From NCBI GenBank assembly GCA_963801985.1, contig CAWDGV010000007.1, forward strand, positions 186,001-250,000: 64,000 bases of DNA, in the 5' to 3' direction. The number at the start of each line of letters is the position of its first letter. Position 1 is the stretch's first letter. The position numbers and the translations under genes were made by a program. This DNA is from JABDQZ01 sp963801985 (GTDB lineage: Bacteria; Pseudomonadota; Gammaproteobacteria; Chromatiales; Chromatiaceae). This document shows positions 38,533 to 47,412 of the stretch, piece after piece. Under the pieces are notes generated by a model. That model was not told the DNA's origin. It did not search any database and saw only the letters and a list, made by a program, of their open reading frames with translations.

Positions 38533-39123
38533 TTGTTTGTATTCAGCACTCAGATTCTCGCCGGAGAAGGACCACAAAAACTGGAAAAATTCCTCTATCA
38601 GCTGGATACCATTTCAGCCAAATTTGAACAGTCTATTCTTGATACGGACTCGGCCAGCGTCGGGCGCTTCCAGGGGGATTTGTATATTTCCAGGCCGGGT
38701 AAATTCCGCTGGGATTATTTCGAGCCATACGAAAAACAGATTCTGGCAGATGGCGACACGGTTTATATCATTGATACAGACCTGGAACAGATCACTTATG
38801 TTTCCCAGGAGCGTGCCCTAAAGGGAACACCTGCCGGTATTTTAATAGACGAGGGCAAGCTCGAAGAACGTTTTGAAATCATCGACATCGGTTCAAGCCA
38901 GGGTATGGACTGGGTGGAACTGCTGCCGCGTGATGCAGAAAGCCAGTTTACCCGCATCCTGCTGGCCTTTGTCAACGATGATTTACGACGCATGGAAATG
39001 GCTGACAAGTTTGGCCAGGTTACCCGTTTCCAGTTTTACGATGTGAAACGTAATCCTGAACTGGACAAGCAATTATTTGTCTTTAAACGACGCCAGGGAT
39101 ATGACTTCCTGGATGACCTTTGA
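38533..39123 (+). CDS. lolA: Outer-membrane lipoprotein carrier protein LolA (start uncertain)
   Basis: LolA carries lipoproteins across the periplasm from LolCDE to LolB. The mature part is typical (LEKFLYQLDTISAKFEQSI, RPGKFRWDYFEPYEKQILADGD, DVKRNPELDKQLFVFKRR). The signal peptide is odd. From TTG 38533 only MFVFSTQILA remains. The codons before it (INILILL) extend the hydrophobic core, but the only nearby ATG (38511) is out of frame by one base. A one-base indel at ATGTATAAAT or a non-standard start is likely. The gene follows ftsK and overlaps rarA, the usual order. Confidence 0.88.
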   Translation: MFVFSTQILAGEGPQKLEKFLYQLDTISAKFEQSILDTDSASVGRFQGDLYISRPGKFRWDYFEPYEKQILADGDTVYIIDTDLEQITYVSQERALKGTPAGILIDEGKLEERFEIIDIGSSQGMDWVELLPRDAESQFTRILLAFVNDDLRRMEMADKFGQVTRFQFYDVKRNPELDKQLFVFKRRQGYDFLDDL

Positions 39124-40460
39124 TGCATATTGATTCAGCAGATGATCTTTTCGCTCTGGCTGATGAGGCAAATTTTCAGCCACTGGCTGATCGCATGCGA
39201 CCTGAAACACTTGAAGAATATCAGGGCCAGTTACATGTCATTGGAAAAAACAAACCCTTACGTGAAGCGATTATCACAGATCATTTGCACTCTATGATCC
39301 TGTGGGGACCTCCGGGTACCGGCAAGACTACTTTGGCAAAGCTGATCGCCAAGCAAACAGGTGCTTATTTCCATAGTTTATCGGCTGTCCTGTCCGGGGT
39401 GAAAGATATCCGTGAAGCTGTCCAACAGGCAAAAAAAATCAAATCAGAGCAGGCAGTGCAGACCATCCTGTTTATCGACGAAGTGCACCGCTTTAATAAA
39501 TCTCAACAGGATGCATTTTTGCCACATGTCGAGGATGGTACCTTCGTCTTTATAGGAGCAACCACGGAAAATCCCTCTTTTGAGCTGAATAATGCCTTGT
39601 TATCCAGGGCTAGGGTTTACACGTTAAAGTCTCTCGGCGAAGAGGAATTAATCAACATTCTGCTGGCCGCTTTGCATAACCAGGACCGCGGTCTTGCAGA
39701 GCAGCAGCTTGAAATTTCCATGGAAGACCTGGCGTTGATTGCCAAAGCCGCAGATGGTGACGCCCGACGCGCCTTAAACCTGTTGGAAATTGCAGCAGAC
39801 CTGGCAGAAGACCATGTCGTCCAGCACCAAAGCGTTGTGGAAGTGGTCTCAGGAAGTCAAAGACGTTTTGATAAGGGTGGTGATCTTTTTTATGAGCAAA
39901 TATCCGCCTTGCATAAATCTGTCCGCGGGTCATCACCGGATGCTGCATTATACTGGCTTTGCCGGATGCTGGATGGTGGCTGCGACCCACTTTACATTGC
40001 ACGGCGAATCGTCAGAATGGCATCTGAGGATATCGGTAATGCCGACCCAAGAGCATTACAGATTGCGCTCGATGCATGGCAGGTACAGGAGCGCCTGGGT
40101 AGCCCGGAAGGAGAGCTTGCATTGGGACAGGCTGTTGCCTACATGGCTTGTGCGGCAAAAAGTAATGCCGTCTACAGCGCTTTCAAGGCAGCCATGAAAG
40201 ACGCCAGAGAGCAGGGTAGCCTGGATGTGCCGGTTCACCTGAGAAATGCTCCAACCCGTTTAATGAAGGAACTGGGCTATGGTCATGCATACCGTTACGC
40301 CCATGACGAGCCAGAAGCCTATGCAGCCGGTGAAACCTATTTCCCGGAAGAAATGGGTGAGCAGGCTTATTACCATCCGGTCCCCCGGGGGCTTGAAATC
40401 AAGATTGCCGAAAAAATGGCCTACTTACGCTCACTGGATAAAAAATCAGAAACCAAATAG
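39123..40460 (+). CDS. rarA: Replication-associated recombination protein RarA (MgsA)
   Basis: This 445-residue AAA+ ATPase acts at stalled forks. It has Walker A ILWGPPGTGKTTLAKLIA, Walker B ILFIDEVHRFNKSQQD, sensor region GATTENPSFELNNALLSRARV and the C-terminal tetramerisation part YLCRMLDGG-like (LYWLCRMLDGGCDPLYIARR). I chose ATG 39123, overlapping the lolA TGA. A TTG three bases earlier is less likely. Confidence 0.95.
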   Translation: MHIDSADDLFALADEANFQPLADRMRPETLEEYQGQLHVIGKNKPLREAIITDHLHSMILWGPPGTGKTTLAKLIAKQTGAYFHSLSAVLSGVKDIREAVQQAKKIKSEQAVQTILFIDEVHRFNKSQQDAFLPHVEDGTFVFIGATTENPSFELNNALLSRARVYTLKSLGEEELINILLAALHNQDRGLAEQQLEISMEDLALIAKAADGDARRALNLLEIAADLAEDHVVQHQSVVEVVSGSQRRFDKGGDLFYEQISALHKSVRGSSPDAALYWLCRMLDGGCDPLYIARRIVRMASEDIGNADPRALQIALDAWQVQERLGSPEGELALGQAVAYMACAAKSNAVYSAFKAAMKDAREQGSLDVPVHLRNAPTRLMKELGYGHAYRYAHDEPEAYAAGETYFPEEMGEQAYYHPVPRGLEIKIAEKMAYLRSLDKKSETK

Positions 40461-40613
40461 GTTATGATGTAGCGTCAATGAAGCCGCCTGGTTTGATTGC
40501 TGAAGTGTTGACTGCAATGGCTCCTGTATCAAATTAATGTGTATCTTCATACGGCGTCTTCTGCGCATAAATCAGGCTTAAGACATTTTCCAGAAAAACA
40601 TTGAGTCAAAAAC

Positions 40614-40988
40614 GTGAACCAGATAATCGCAATTGCAGCAGGAGGAGCCTTGGGCGCAGTTTCCCGTTATGGTGTATCCACTGGCGTATATGCCTTGCTG
40701 GGCAGATCTTTTCCCTATGGTACCCTCGCGGTTAATGTCCTCGGTTCGTTATTGATGGGATTTCTTTATGTCATGCTAATTGAACGCCTGGCATTTTCTG
40801 CTGAAATACGCGCTATTTTATTGATCGGTTTTCTAGGCTCATTTACTACTTTTTCCACTTTTTCAATGGAAACGTTGACCCTGTTTGAACAGGCTGAAAT
40901 GCTTAAAGCTGGTTTGAACATACTGATGAGTGTCTTGCTATGCCTGGCTGCAACCTGGGCAGGTATCATTTTTGCCAGGATATTATGA
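40614..40988 (+). CDS. crcB: Fluoride ion channel CrcB (Fluc)
   Basis: This 124-residue four-helix protein has GGALGAVSRYGVST, PYGTLAVNVLGSLLMGFL and the Fluc signature GFLGSFTTFSTFSMET. It exports fluoride as a dual-topology dimer. It starts at GTG 40614. The 153-bp leader has no recognisable fluoride riboswitch. The stop overlaps the next gene as ATGA. Confidence 0.94.
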   Translation: MNQIIAIAAGGALGAVSRYGVSTGVYALLGRSFPYGTLAVNVLGSLLMGFLYVMLIERLAFSAEIRAILLIGFLGSFTTFSTFSMETLTLFEQAEMLKAGLNILMSVLLCLAATWAGIIFARIL

Positions 40989-41302
40989 AAATGACGATAT
41001 CGACAAAAGAAGTGACAGTGGTCAGGATTTACCTGACTGAAGGGCAGCATCAACTCGATACTTTTATGACTGCCTTACATGATGAACACAAAGTCATGGG
41101 GGTAACTGCTTTTCGTGGTATTGCCGGTTTTGGACAGTCCGGTAAAATGCATGCTTCCAGCCTGCTCGATATGAGCCTGGATTTACCCATGGTGCTTGAA
41201 TTTTTTGATGCGCCTGAAAAAATACAATTCATTGTTAACGAATTCGAACAGAAACTGAAACCGGGCCACCTGATCACCTGGTCGGCCCAAATGAATCTTT
41301 AG
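40985..41302 (+). CDS. DUF190 family protein
   Basis: The 105-residue product from ATG 40985 (MKMTISTKEVTVVRIYLTEG) has the DUF190 core GVTAFRGIAGFGQSG. This PII-like ferredoxin fold family is frequently encoded after crcB, suggesting a role in fluoride response or nucleotide sensing, but the function is not established. It is translationally coupled to crcB. Confidence 0.88.
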   Translation: MKMTISTKEVTVVRIYLTEGQHQLDTFMTALHDEHKVMGVTAFRGIAGFGQSGKMHASSLLDMSLDLPMVLEFFDAPEKIQFIVNEFEQKLKPGHLITWSAQMNL

Positions 41303-41315
41303 GACTACCCCTTAC

Positions 41316-42587
41316 ATGCTAGATCCCAAACTACTGCGTACAGAACTTGATACTGTTGCTGGCAAACTCAAGCGTAGAGGCTTTGAGCTGGACACGGATA
41401 TATTTAATTCTCTGGAAGAAAAGCGCAAAAAGCTGCAGGTTGCTACCCAGGATCTGCAAAATGAACGCAACACAAAATCCAAATCCATTGGCAGGGCAAA
41501 AGCCCAGGGTGAGGATATTCAACCATTACTGGATGAAGTAGCATCGTTGGGTGACAAACTTCAGGCATCACAGGATGAATTAAAGGGCATACAACAACAG
41601 ATTGAATCCCTGGTACTCGGCATTCCGAATATTCCTCATGATTCCGTACCTGATGGCAACAGCGAAGATGACAATGTTGTTGATCGGGTTTGGGGGGAGA
41701 TTCCTGAATTTGATTTTAAGCCGAGGGAACACTTCGATCTCGGCGTCCCCAAAGGTCTTATGGATTTCGAGACCGCAGCCAAGTTAACTGGCTCGCGCTT
41801 TGTCGTTTTATCGGGTGCCATGGCTCGATTACAGCGCGCACTTGAACAATTCATGCTGGACACTCATTCGAGTGAGCATGGCTATACCGAAACCTATGTG
41901 CCATTCATGGTCAACAAAGACTCACTGTATGGCACAGGACAACTACCTAAGTTTGAAGAAGACCTGTTTGCCCTCAAGGGTGACTCGGAATATTACCTCA
42001 TTCCAACGGCTGAAGTCCCGGTCACAAACCTGGTGCGTGACGTTATTGTCGAAGCTGACTACATGCCAAGAAAATGGGTGGCTCACACTCCCTGTTTCAG
42101 AAGTGAGGCCGGTAGTTACGGTAAAGACACACGCGGCATGATCAGGCAGCATCAGTTTGAGAAAGTTGAGCTGGTACAGGCTGTAAAGCCGGAAGATTCC
42201 TATAAGGCACTGGATGAGTTGACCGGACATGCCGAGACGATTCTTCAAAAACTCAAGCTGCCTTACCGGGTTGTAACGTTATGTGCGGGTGATATTGGCT
42301 TTTCTTCGGCAAAAACCTTTGACCTCGAAGTCTGGCTTCCCGGTCAGAATGCCTACCGTGAAATTTCATCCTGTTCCAATTTTGAAGATTTCCAGGCCAG
42401 GCGTCTGCAGGCAAGGTGGCGTAACCCGGAAACCGGCAAACCTGAACTACTGCATACGCTAAATGGTTCGGGACTGGCGATTGGGCGGACACTGGTTGCG
42501 GTCATAGAAAATTATCAGGATGGTGAAGGCAATATCAGGGTTCCAGAGGTTTTGAAACCTTATATGAACGGTATCGAAAAAATCTGA
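41316..42587 (+). CDS. serS: Seryl-tRNA synthetase
   Basis: This 423-residue class II synthetase charges tRNA-Ser. It begins MLDPKLLRTELDTVAGKLKRRG, with the N-terminal tRNA-binding coiled coil at residues 25-110. Then come motif 2 (TPCFRSEAGSYGKDTRGMIRQHQFEKVEL) and motif 3 (NGSGLAIGRTLVAVIENYQ). A tRNA-Ser(UGA) gene lies 1.8 kb downstream. Confidence 0.97.
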   Translation: MLDPKLLRTELDTVAGKLKRRGFELDTDIFNSLEEKRKKLQVATQDLQNERNTKSKSIGRAKAQGEDIQPLLDEVASLGDKLQASQDELKGIQQQIESLVLGIPNIPHDSVPDGNSEDDNVVDRVWGEIPEFDFKPREHFDLGVPKGLMDFETAAKLTGSRFVVLSGAMARLQRALEQFMLDTHSSEHGYTETYVPFMVNKDSLYGTGQLPKFEEDLFALKGDSEYYLIPTAEVPVTNLVRDVIVEADYMPRKWVAHTPCFRSEAGSYGKDTRGMIRQHQFEKVELVQAVKPEDSYKALDELTGHAETILQKLKLPYRVVTLCAGDIGFSSAKTFDLEVWLPGQNAYREISSCSNFEDFQARRLQARWRNPETGKPELLHTLNGSGLAIGRTLVAVIENYQDGEGNIRVPEVLKPYMNGIEKI

Positions 42588-42612
42588 CAGTTTTTTAACT
42601 AAGAGTAAATCC

Positions 42613-43494
42613 ATGGCCAGCGGAATATTTGCGATACTCGATGATGTGGCGGTTTTAATGGATGATGTCGCTGTTATAAGCAAGGTGGCTGCCAAAAAAA
42701 CAGCTGGCCTGCTCGGCGATGACCTGGCAGTAAACGCCGAAAAAGCAACGGGGTTTCACGCCTCTCGTGAGTTGCCGGTAATCTGGGCTATCACCAAGGG
42801 CTCACTGATCAACAAGATCATTATTCTACCGGTCGCTTTTTTGCTCAGTAGCTTTTTACCCTGGCTGATTGTGCCAATCCTATTGCTGGGCGGCGCCTAT
42901 CTTTCCTATGAAGGAGCTGAAAAAGTCTACGAGTGGATCGCGGGGCATGAGAAAAAAACAATTGCTGCTGAGCAATTCAGTGATCCAAAAATAATTGTTG
43001 GTAATGAAGCAGCCAAGATTAAAGCTGCCGTTCGCACAGACTTTATTTTATCCATTGAAATCGTCGTCATTACGCTCGAAACAGTAATTGACCAGGATCT
43101 TTTTATCCAGGTTGCCGTTGTCAGCTTTATTGCTTTAATTGCAACTGTTGGTGTCTATGGCATGGTTGCTTTACTTGTGCGAATGGATGATACGGGCCTG
43201 TATTTAATCGAACAGGCCAGAGACAGGGTAGGGATGATGGCTCAGGCAATGAAATCATCTGGCCAGCTGCTTATTGCTTCTTTACCTAAGGTGATTCGTC
43301 TGTTGGGTATTATTGGCACAATCGCCATGCTGCTGGTGGGTGGCGGGATGTTTGTGCACAATATTGATGCTGTTCATCATGTGCTCGAGGCCTTGCCAGC
43401 GCTGTTAGCTGAACTCTTGACCGGTTTGGCAGTCGGAGCGGTTCTTGTGCTCGTCATGCACCTGCTCAAGGCGGCGAAAAAACAACCAGCCTGA
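42613..43494 (+). CDS. DUF808 family inner-membrane protein (YedI-like)
   Basis: This 293-residue protein begins MASGIFAILDDVAVLMDDVAVISKVAAKKTAGLLGDDLAVNAEK, the DUF808 hallmark. Membrane segments are evident around residues 68-98, 160-195 and 230-285. The function is unknown. It follows serS by 25 bp and ends at a terminator. Confidence 0.9.
   Translation: MASGIFAILDDVAVLMDDVAVISKVAAKKTAGLLGDDLAVNAEKATGFHASRELPVIWAITKGSLINKIIILPVAFLLSSFLPWLIVPILLLGGAYLSYEGAEKVYEWIAGHEKKTIAAEQFSDPKIIVGNEAAKIKAAVRTDFILSIEIVVITLETVIDQDLFIQVAVVSFIALIATVGVYGMVALLVRMDDTGLYLIEQARDRVGMMAQAMKSSGQLLIASLPKVIRLLGIIGTIAMLLVGGGMFVHNIDAVHHVLEALPALLAELLTGLAVGAVLVLVMHLLKAAKKQPA
43226..43233 (+). other. KOPS-like motif GGGTAGGG
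   Basis: Exact GGGNAGGG on the + strand within the DUF808 gene, oriented toward dif. No - strand copy was noticed in the window. Confidence 0.5.
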
Positions 43495-43517
43495 TGGTTT
43501 TGACAATCTTTGTGGAA

Positions 43518-43545
43518 TAAAAAAGCCCGCTAATGCGGGCTTTTT
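43518..43545. terminator. Rho-independent terminator, bidirectional
   Basis: AAAAGCCCGC, loop TAAT, GCGGGCTTTTT, between the convergent DUF808 and Bax-inhibitor genes. Confidence 0.93.
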
Positions 43546-43582
43546 ACATACCATCAATTAAGAGGAATGAATGGAGAAGAGA

Positions 43583-44254
43583 TTAATCTTCGCCGGCAAA
43601 AGCTCCCAATAATTGCAGCAGGCTCAGGAACAGGTTGTAGATGGAAACATACAAGCTGACAGTTGCCATGATGTAGTTGGTTTCACCACCATGAACCATC
43701 GCGCTAACCTGGTAGAGGATCATACCTGACATCAGCAAAACAAACATTGCAGATACCGCCAGTGACAAGGCAGGGATGCTGAAAATCGCAGCGCCCAGAC
43801 CTGCCAGGAATGCAACCAGAATACCTACCATCAGGAAGCCACCCATGAAGCTGAAATCTTTACGGGTTGTTAGAGCATAACCAGACAGACCCAGAAAAAT
43901 CACACCTGTACCTCCCATTGCCAGCATCACCAACTGACTTCCATTGGAAAACATCTGCGTGTAAGCATTGATGATTGGACCAATTGTCAGTCCCATAAAA
44001 CCGGTCAGAGCAAAGACTGACAGCAGACCCCAGGCAGAGTTAGCTGTTTTAGCTGTCAGAAAGAGTAATCCGTAGAAACCAACCAGGGTTAGGATCATGC
44101 CAGGATGTGGCCAGTTCATAGTCATTGAAAGTCCTGCAACTGCAGCACTGAATAACAATGTCATTGAAAGCAGGGCAAAAGTATTCTTGATGACTTTATT
44201 CGTAGCCATCACGTTTTGTGACGAAGATGCTACTGAATATTCCATTCTGTTCAT
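43583..44254 (-). CDS. yccA: Bax inhibitor-1/YccA family membrane protein
   Basis: This 223-residue protein has seven predicted membrane helices starting near residue 25 (TFALLSMTLLFSAAVAGLS) and a C-terminal helix SLYVSIYNLFLSLLQLLGAF that matches the family pattern. E. coli YccA modulates FtsH proteolysis of membrane proteins. FtsH is also the target of LapB, encoded at 7.2 kb. Confidence 0.9.
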   Translation of the reverse strand: MNRMEYSVASSSQNVMATNKVIKNTFALLSMTLLFSAAVAGLSMTMNWPHPGMILTLVGFYGLLFLTAKTANSAWGLLSVFALTGFMGLTIGPIINAYTQMFSNGSQLVMLAMGGTGVIFLGLSGYALTTRKDFSFMGGFLMVGILVAFLAGLGAAIFSIPALSLAVSAMFVLLMSGMILYQVSAMVHGGETNYIMATVSLYVSIYNLFLSLLQLLGAFAGED

Positions 44255-44422
44255 TGTCTTTAAATCTCCAATTAAATTGAAAGTAAATTCACAAATACGA
44301 CAAGATTATCTAGTGTTAAGTTCCCATGCATAATAGCTCGGCTATTTTGCACAATCAAACATAAAAATTGTGTTAAAAGACTTGTTTTCAAGATCTTTTC
44401 GGGTATCCTAGCGCACTGTTTC

Positions 44423-44512
44423 GGAGGGGTGGCAGAGCGGTTGAATGCACCGGTCTTGAAAACCGGCGAAGTTGAAAGACTTCCGAGAGTTCGAATCTCT
44501 CCTCCTCCGCCA
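44423..44512 (+). tRNA. tRNA-Ser(UGA)
   Basis: The 90-base sequence begins GGAGGGGTGGCAGAGCGG and ends with encoded CCA. The acceptor stem GGAGGGG pairs with CTCCTCC (one G-U), the anticodon arm CCGGT-CTTGAAA-ACCGG has anticodon TGA, a long variable arm is present as in Ser tRNAs, and the T arm contains GTTCGAATC. It reads UCA codons and wobble partners. Confidence 0.96.
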
Positions 44513-44523
44513 TACAAATAACA

Positions 44524-44548
44524 AACCGCCTTTTTGGCGGTTTTTTTT
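44524..44548. terminator. Rho-independent terminator after tRNA-Ser and maf
   Basis: AAACCGCC, TTTTT loop, GGCGGTTT and a T-run. Convergent arrangement of tRNA-Ser (+) and maf (-). Confidence 0.9.
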
Positions 44549-44552
44549 GTTT

Positions 44553-45134
44553 CTAAGGAATGCTTACACCTTCCTTATCCAGCATCCGTACAAGCCTTAT
44601 TAATGGTAACCCAATTAACGAATTGGGATCATCACCCTGCAGTTTATCAAATAAGGCAATACCAAAGCCCTCGGACTTAAAGCTACCCGCACAGTTGTAA
44701 GGCTGCTCAAGCTGAAGATAACGGCTAATCTGCGCATCACTTAATTGACGGAAATGTACATTAAAGGTTTCACAGACAGTTTGCGTTACACCTGATTTAC
44801 TGTTTAGAAGGGTTAATCCTGTATAGAAAGTCACTGTTTTTCCTGAAGCCGCGCGTAATTGTTCCAGGGCATTATCAAAATTACCGGGCTTGCCGAGAAT
44901 TTTTCCATCGATACAGGCTACCTGGTCAGAACCTATAATCAAACAATCGGGATAGGCGTTAGCTATGGCTTGAGCCTTGGCCACTGACAATCTTTGAACC
45001 AGATCCTCAGGGGACTCATTTGCATGGGCAGTTTCATCAGCATCTGGAGAAGCTGTAATAAAGGATAATTGTAGTTTTTCCAGAAGCTGTTTTCTGAAAA
45101 TTGATGTAGAGGCGAGAACAATTTTTTGTGTCAT
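44553..45134 (-). CDS. maf: Maf family nucleotide pyrophosphatase (YceF type)
   Basis: This 193-residue protein has the Maf motifs LASTSIFRKQLLEKL, SPEDLVQRLSVAKAQAIA, the catalytic IIGSDQVACIDGKILGKPG and GFGIALFDKLQGDDPNSLIGLPL. The YceF branch hydrolyses 7-methyl-GTP, removing damaged or modified nucleotides. In many relatives it directly precedes yceD-rpmF. Here the oadGAB genes lie in between and it is on the opposite strand. Confidence 0.9.
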   Translation of the reverse strand: MTQKIVLASTSIFRKQLLEKLQLSFITASPDADETAHANESPEDLVQRLSVAKAQAIANAYPDCLIIGSDQVACIDGKILGKPGNFDNALEQLRAASGKTVTFYTGLTLLNSKSGVTQTVCETFNVHFRQLSDAQISRYLQLEQPYNCAGSFKSEGFGIALFDKLQGDDPNSLIGLPLIRLVRMLDKEGVSIP

Positions 45135-45348
45135 TTTTATGCTTTTAAGTTACTTTTCAATTTGAGAATTATCTTAAACAAGCGGCATAGGTGTCTTGTT
45201 TTATTTTAATAATCACTATATAAATTACTAATACCATTAAATATCAGTCACTTAAAAACTTACAGGAATGCATCCTTGTTGACATCAGTGCACAGATACA
45301 ATAGAAATGATTTTGTCTAATAATCACAATAAAAGTTGAGTATCGCTT

Positions 45349-45600
45349 ATGCCAATCTCTGACTTACTCGTTAACGGCCTGGAACTGATGCTATTGGGTA
45401 TGGGAATTGTATTTATTTTCCTGTTTATCCTGGTATTCGCCATGCTCGGCATGTCGCGCATCAGTTTGTATTTTGATAATACAGACCTGACTCAGACAGA
45501 AACCTCACCACAAACTTTAAAAAAACCTGACAATACCGCACTGATTGCTGTAATTTCTGCTGCCATTACACGCTATCGTTCAGCTCATTCTCAAAATTAA
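45349..45600 (+). CDS. oadG: Oxaloacetate decarboxylase gamma subunit
   Basis: This 83-residue protein has one N-terminal membrane helix (about residues 10-32, ELMLLGMGIVFIFLFILVF) and a short hydrophilic tail, the OadG pattern. OadG holds the alpha and beta subunits together and carries the zinc-binding tail in some species. It is followed by oadA after 17 bp. The 214-bp gap before it is AT-rich with no promoter I can assign. Confidence 0.88.
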   Translation: MPISDLLVNGLELMLLGMGIVFIFLFILVFAMLGMSRISLYFDNTDLTQTETSPQTLKKPDNTALIAVISAAITRYRSAHSQN

Positions 45601-45617
45601 TATAAACCAGTAACCCT

Positions 45618-47411
45618 ATGATTAATAAAAAATTATTAATAACTGATGTCGTCCTGCGCGATGCTCACCAATCCCTGTTGGCGACACGTATGCGTATTGA
45701 GGACATGCTGCCAATTGCAGAAAAACTAGATCAGGTAGGTTTCTGGTCACTGGAAAGCTGGGGAGGCGCCACCTTTGATTCCTGCATCAGGTATCTCGGT
45801 GAAGATCCGTGGGAAAGATTGCGCCTGATGAAAAAGGCCATGCCCAATACTCAGCAACAAATGCTGCTGAGGGGCCAGAATATCCTGGGTTATCGACACT
45901 ATGCCGATGATGTTGTAGAAAAATTCGTTGAGCGTGCTGCAGAAAATGGCATGGATGTCTTCAGAATTTTTGATGCAATGAATGATGTCAGAAACCTGGA
46001 GACAGCAGTCAAGGCGACACTGAATGTAGACAAGCATGCTCAAGGCACCATTTCCTATACCGAAAGCCCAATGCACACGGTAGATGCTTTCGTTGAAATG
46101 GCGAAAAAAATGGAAGATATGGGTTGTCACTCCATCTGTATCAAGGACATGGCCGGTCTGCTCAGGCCTTTCACTGCTGAGGAGCTGGTTACCAAGCTCA
46201 AGGCTTCCTGCGATATACCTATAGCGCTGCATTCCCATGCAACCACAGGAATGAGCGTCGCAACGCTTGTAAAAGCTGCTGAAGCTGGTGTTGACATGGT
46301 CGATACCTCTATTTCATCAATGAGCATGACTTATAGTCATTCGCCTACCGAATCACTGGTTGCTATTTTTAAGGATACAGATAGGGATACCGGCCTTGAT
46401 ATCAATCAACTCGAAGAAATTGCTGCTTACTTCAGGGAAGTAAGAAAGAAATATGCGAAATTTGAAGGTGCCCTGCGAGGGGTTGATTCACGCATTCTGG
46501 TCGCGCAGGTACCGGGTGGCATGTTAACCAATATGGAAAACCAGCTACGGGATCAACAGGCAACCGATAAAATGGATGATGTGCTGGCTGAAATTCCTGC
46601 TGTCAGGAAAGACCTGGGTTATATCCCACTGGTAACGCCCACGTCACAGATTGTTGGCACGCAGGCCGTCATTAATGTTCTGAGTGGCGAAAGGTATAAA
46701 ACGATTACCAAGGAAACCGCCGGCGTGTTACGCGGTGAATATGGCGCTTCACCAGCACCGGTGAACGCCGAGTTGCAACAACGCGTTGTTGATGATGATC
46801 ATCCAGTAATCACTTGTCGTCCTGCCGATAACATTGAAGATGAATTCGATAACCTGACCGAAGAGCTAAAAGCAACTGCCGAGGAAAAAGGCATTAATCT
46901 GTCGACTAATCTGGATGATGATGTGTTGATTTTTGCCCAGTTCCCTCAGGTTGGCCTCAAGTACCTTGAAAACCGGGATAATCCTGATGTGTTTGAACCA
47001 GTGCCATCAGCTGATGCTGCAAAATCGGCAGATTCACCAGCTGTTACCACAGTTACCACTTCCGAAGCCTACGCAATAACGGTTAACGGCCATCAATACC
47101 ATGTGGTTGTTTCACCAGAAGGCGCGGTTCAAAATGTAACAACGGCGCCTGCCCAAACAACTGCGGCCACAGCCGCTCCTGTAGCCGCTAATACTGCTGC
47201 AATTGACATTCCAGCACCGTTGGCTGGAAATATTTTCAAAATTGTTGTTTCTCCCGGCCAACAGATTCAGCAGGGGGATGTCATCATGGTTCTGGAAGCC
47301 ATGAAGATGGAAACAGAGGTCAGATCTTCAGAGTCTGGCTCGGTCAGTGAAATCCTCGTAAAAGAGGGTGATGCTGTACAAGTGGGACAGGCACTACTGA
47401 GACTGAATTAA
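45618..47411 (+). CDS. oadA: Oxaloacetate decarboxylase alpha subunit (biotin carrier)
   Basis: OadA transfers the carboxyl of oxaloacetate to biotin. The 597-residue protein has the carboxyltransferase barrel (DAHQSLLATRMR, ESWGGATFDSCIRYLGEDPWERLR, ALHSHATTGMS), the conserved domain, an Ala/Thr-rich linker and a C-terminal biotinyl domain with VLEAMKMETEV, biotinylated on about Lys563. Pyruvate carboxylase subunit B is excluded by the oadG/oadB neighbours. Confidence 0.95.
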   Translation: MINKKLLITDVVLRDAHQSLLATRMRIEDMLPIAEKLDQVGFWSLESWGGATFDSCIRYLGEDPWERLRLMKKAMPNTQQQMLLRGQNILGYRHYADDVVEKFVERAAENGMDVFRIFDAMNDVRNLETAVKATLNVDKHAQGTISYTESPMHTVDAFVEMAKKMEDMGCHSICIKDMAGLLRPFTAEELVTKLKASCDIPIALHSHATTGMSVATLVKAAEAGVDMVDTSISSMSMTYSHSPTESLVAIFKDTDRDTGLDINQLEEIAAYFREVRKKYAKFEGALRGVDSRILVAQVPGGMLTNMENQLRDQQATDKMDDVLAEIPAVRKDLGYIPLVTPTSQIVGTQAVINVLSGERYKTITKETAGVLRGEYGASPAPVNAELQQRVVDDDHPVITCRPADNIEDEFDNLTEELKATAEEKGINLSTNLDDDVLIFAQFPQVGLKYLENRDNPDVFEPVPSADAAKSADSPAVTTVTTSEAYAITVNGHQYHVVVSPEGAVQNVTTAPAQTTAATAAPVAANTAAIDIPAPLAGNIFKIVVSPGQQIQQGDVIMVLEAMKMETEVRSSESGSVSEILVKEGDAVQVGQALLRLN

Positions 47412-47412
47412 A

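Noticed and set aside
40461..40613. A fluoride riboswitch before crcB
   Set aside because: The leader lacks the conserved crcB-motif pseudoknot segments.
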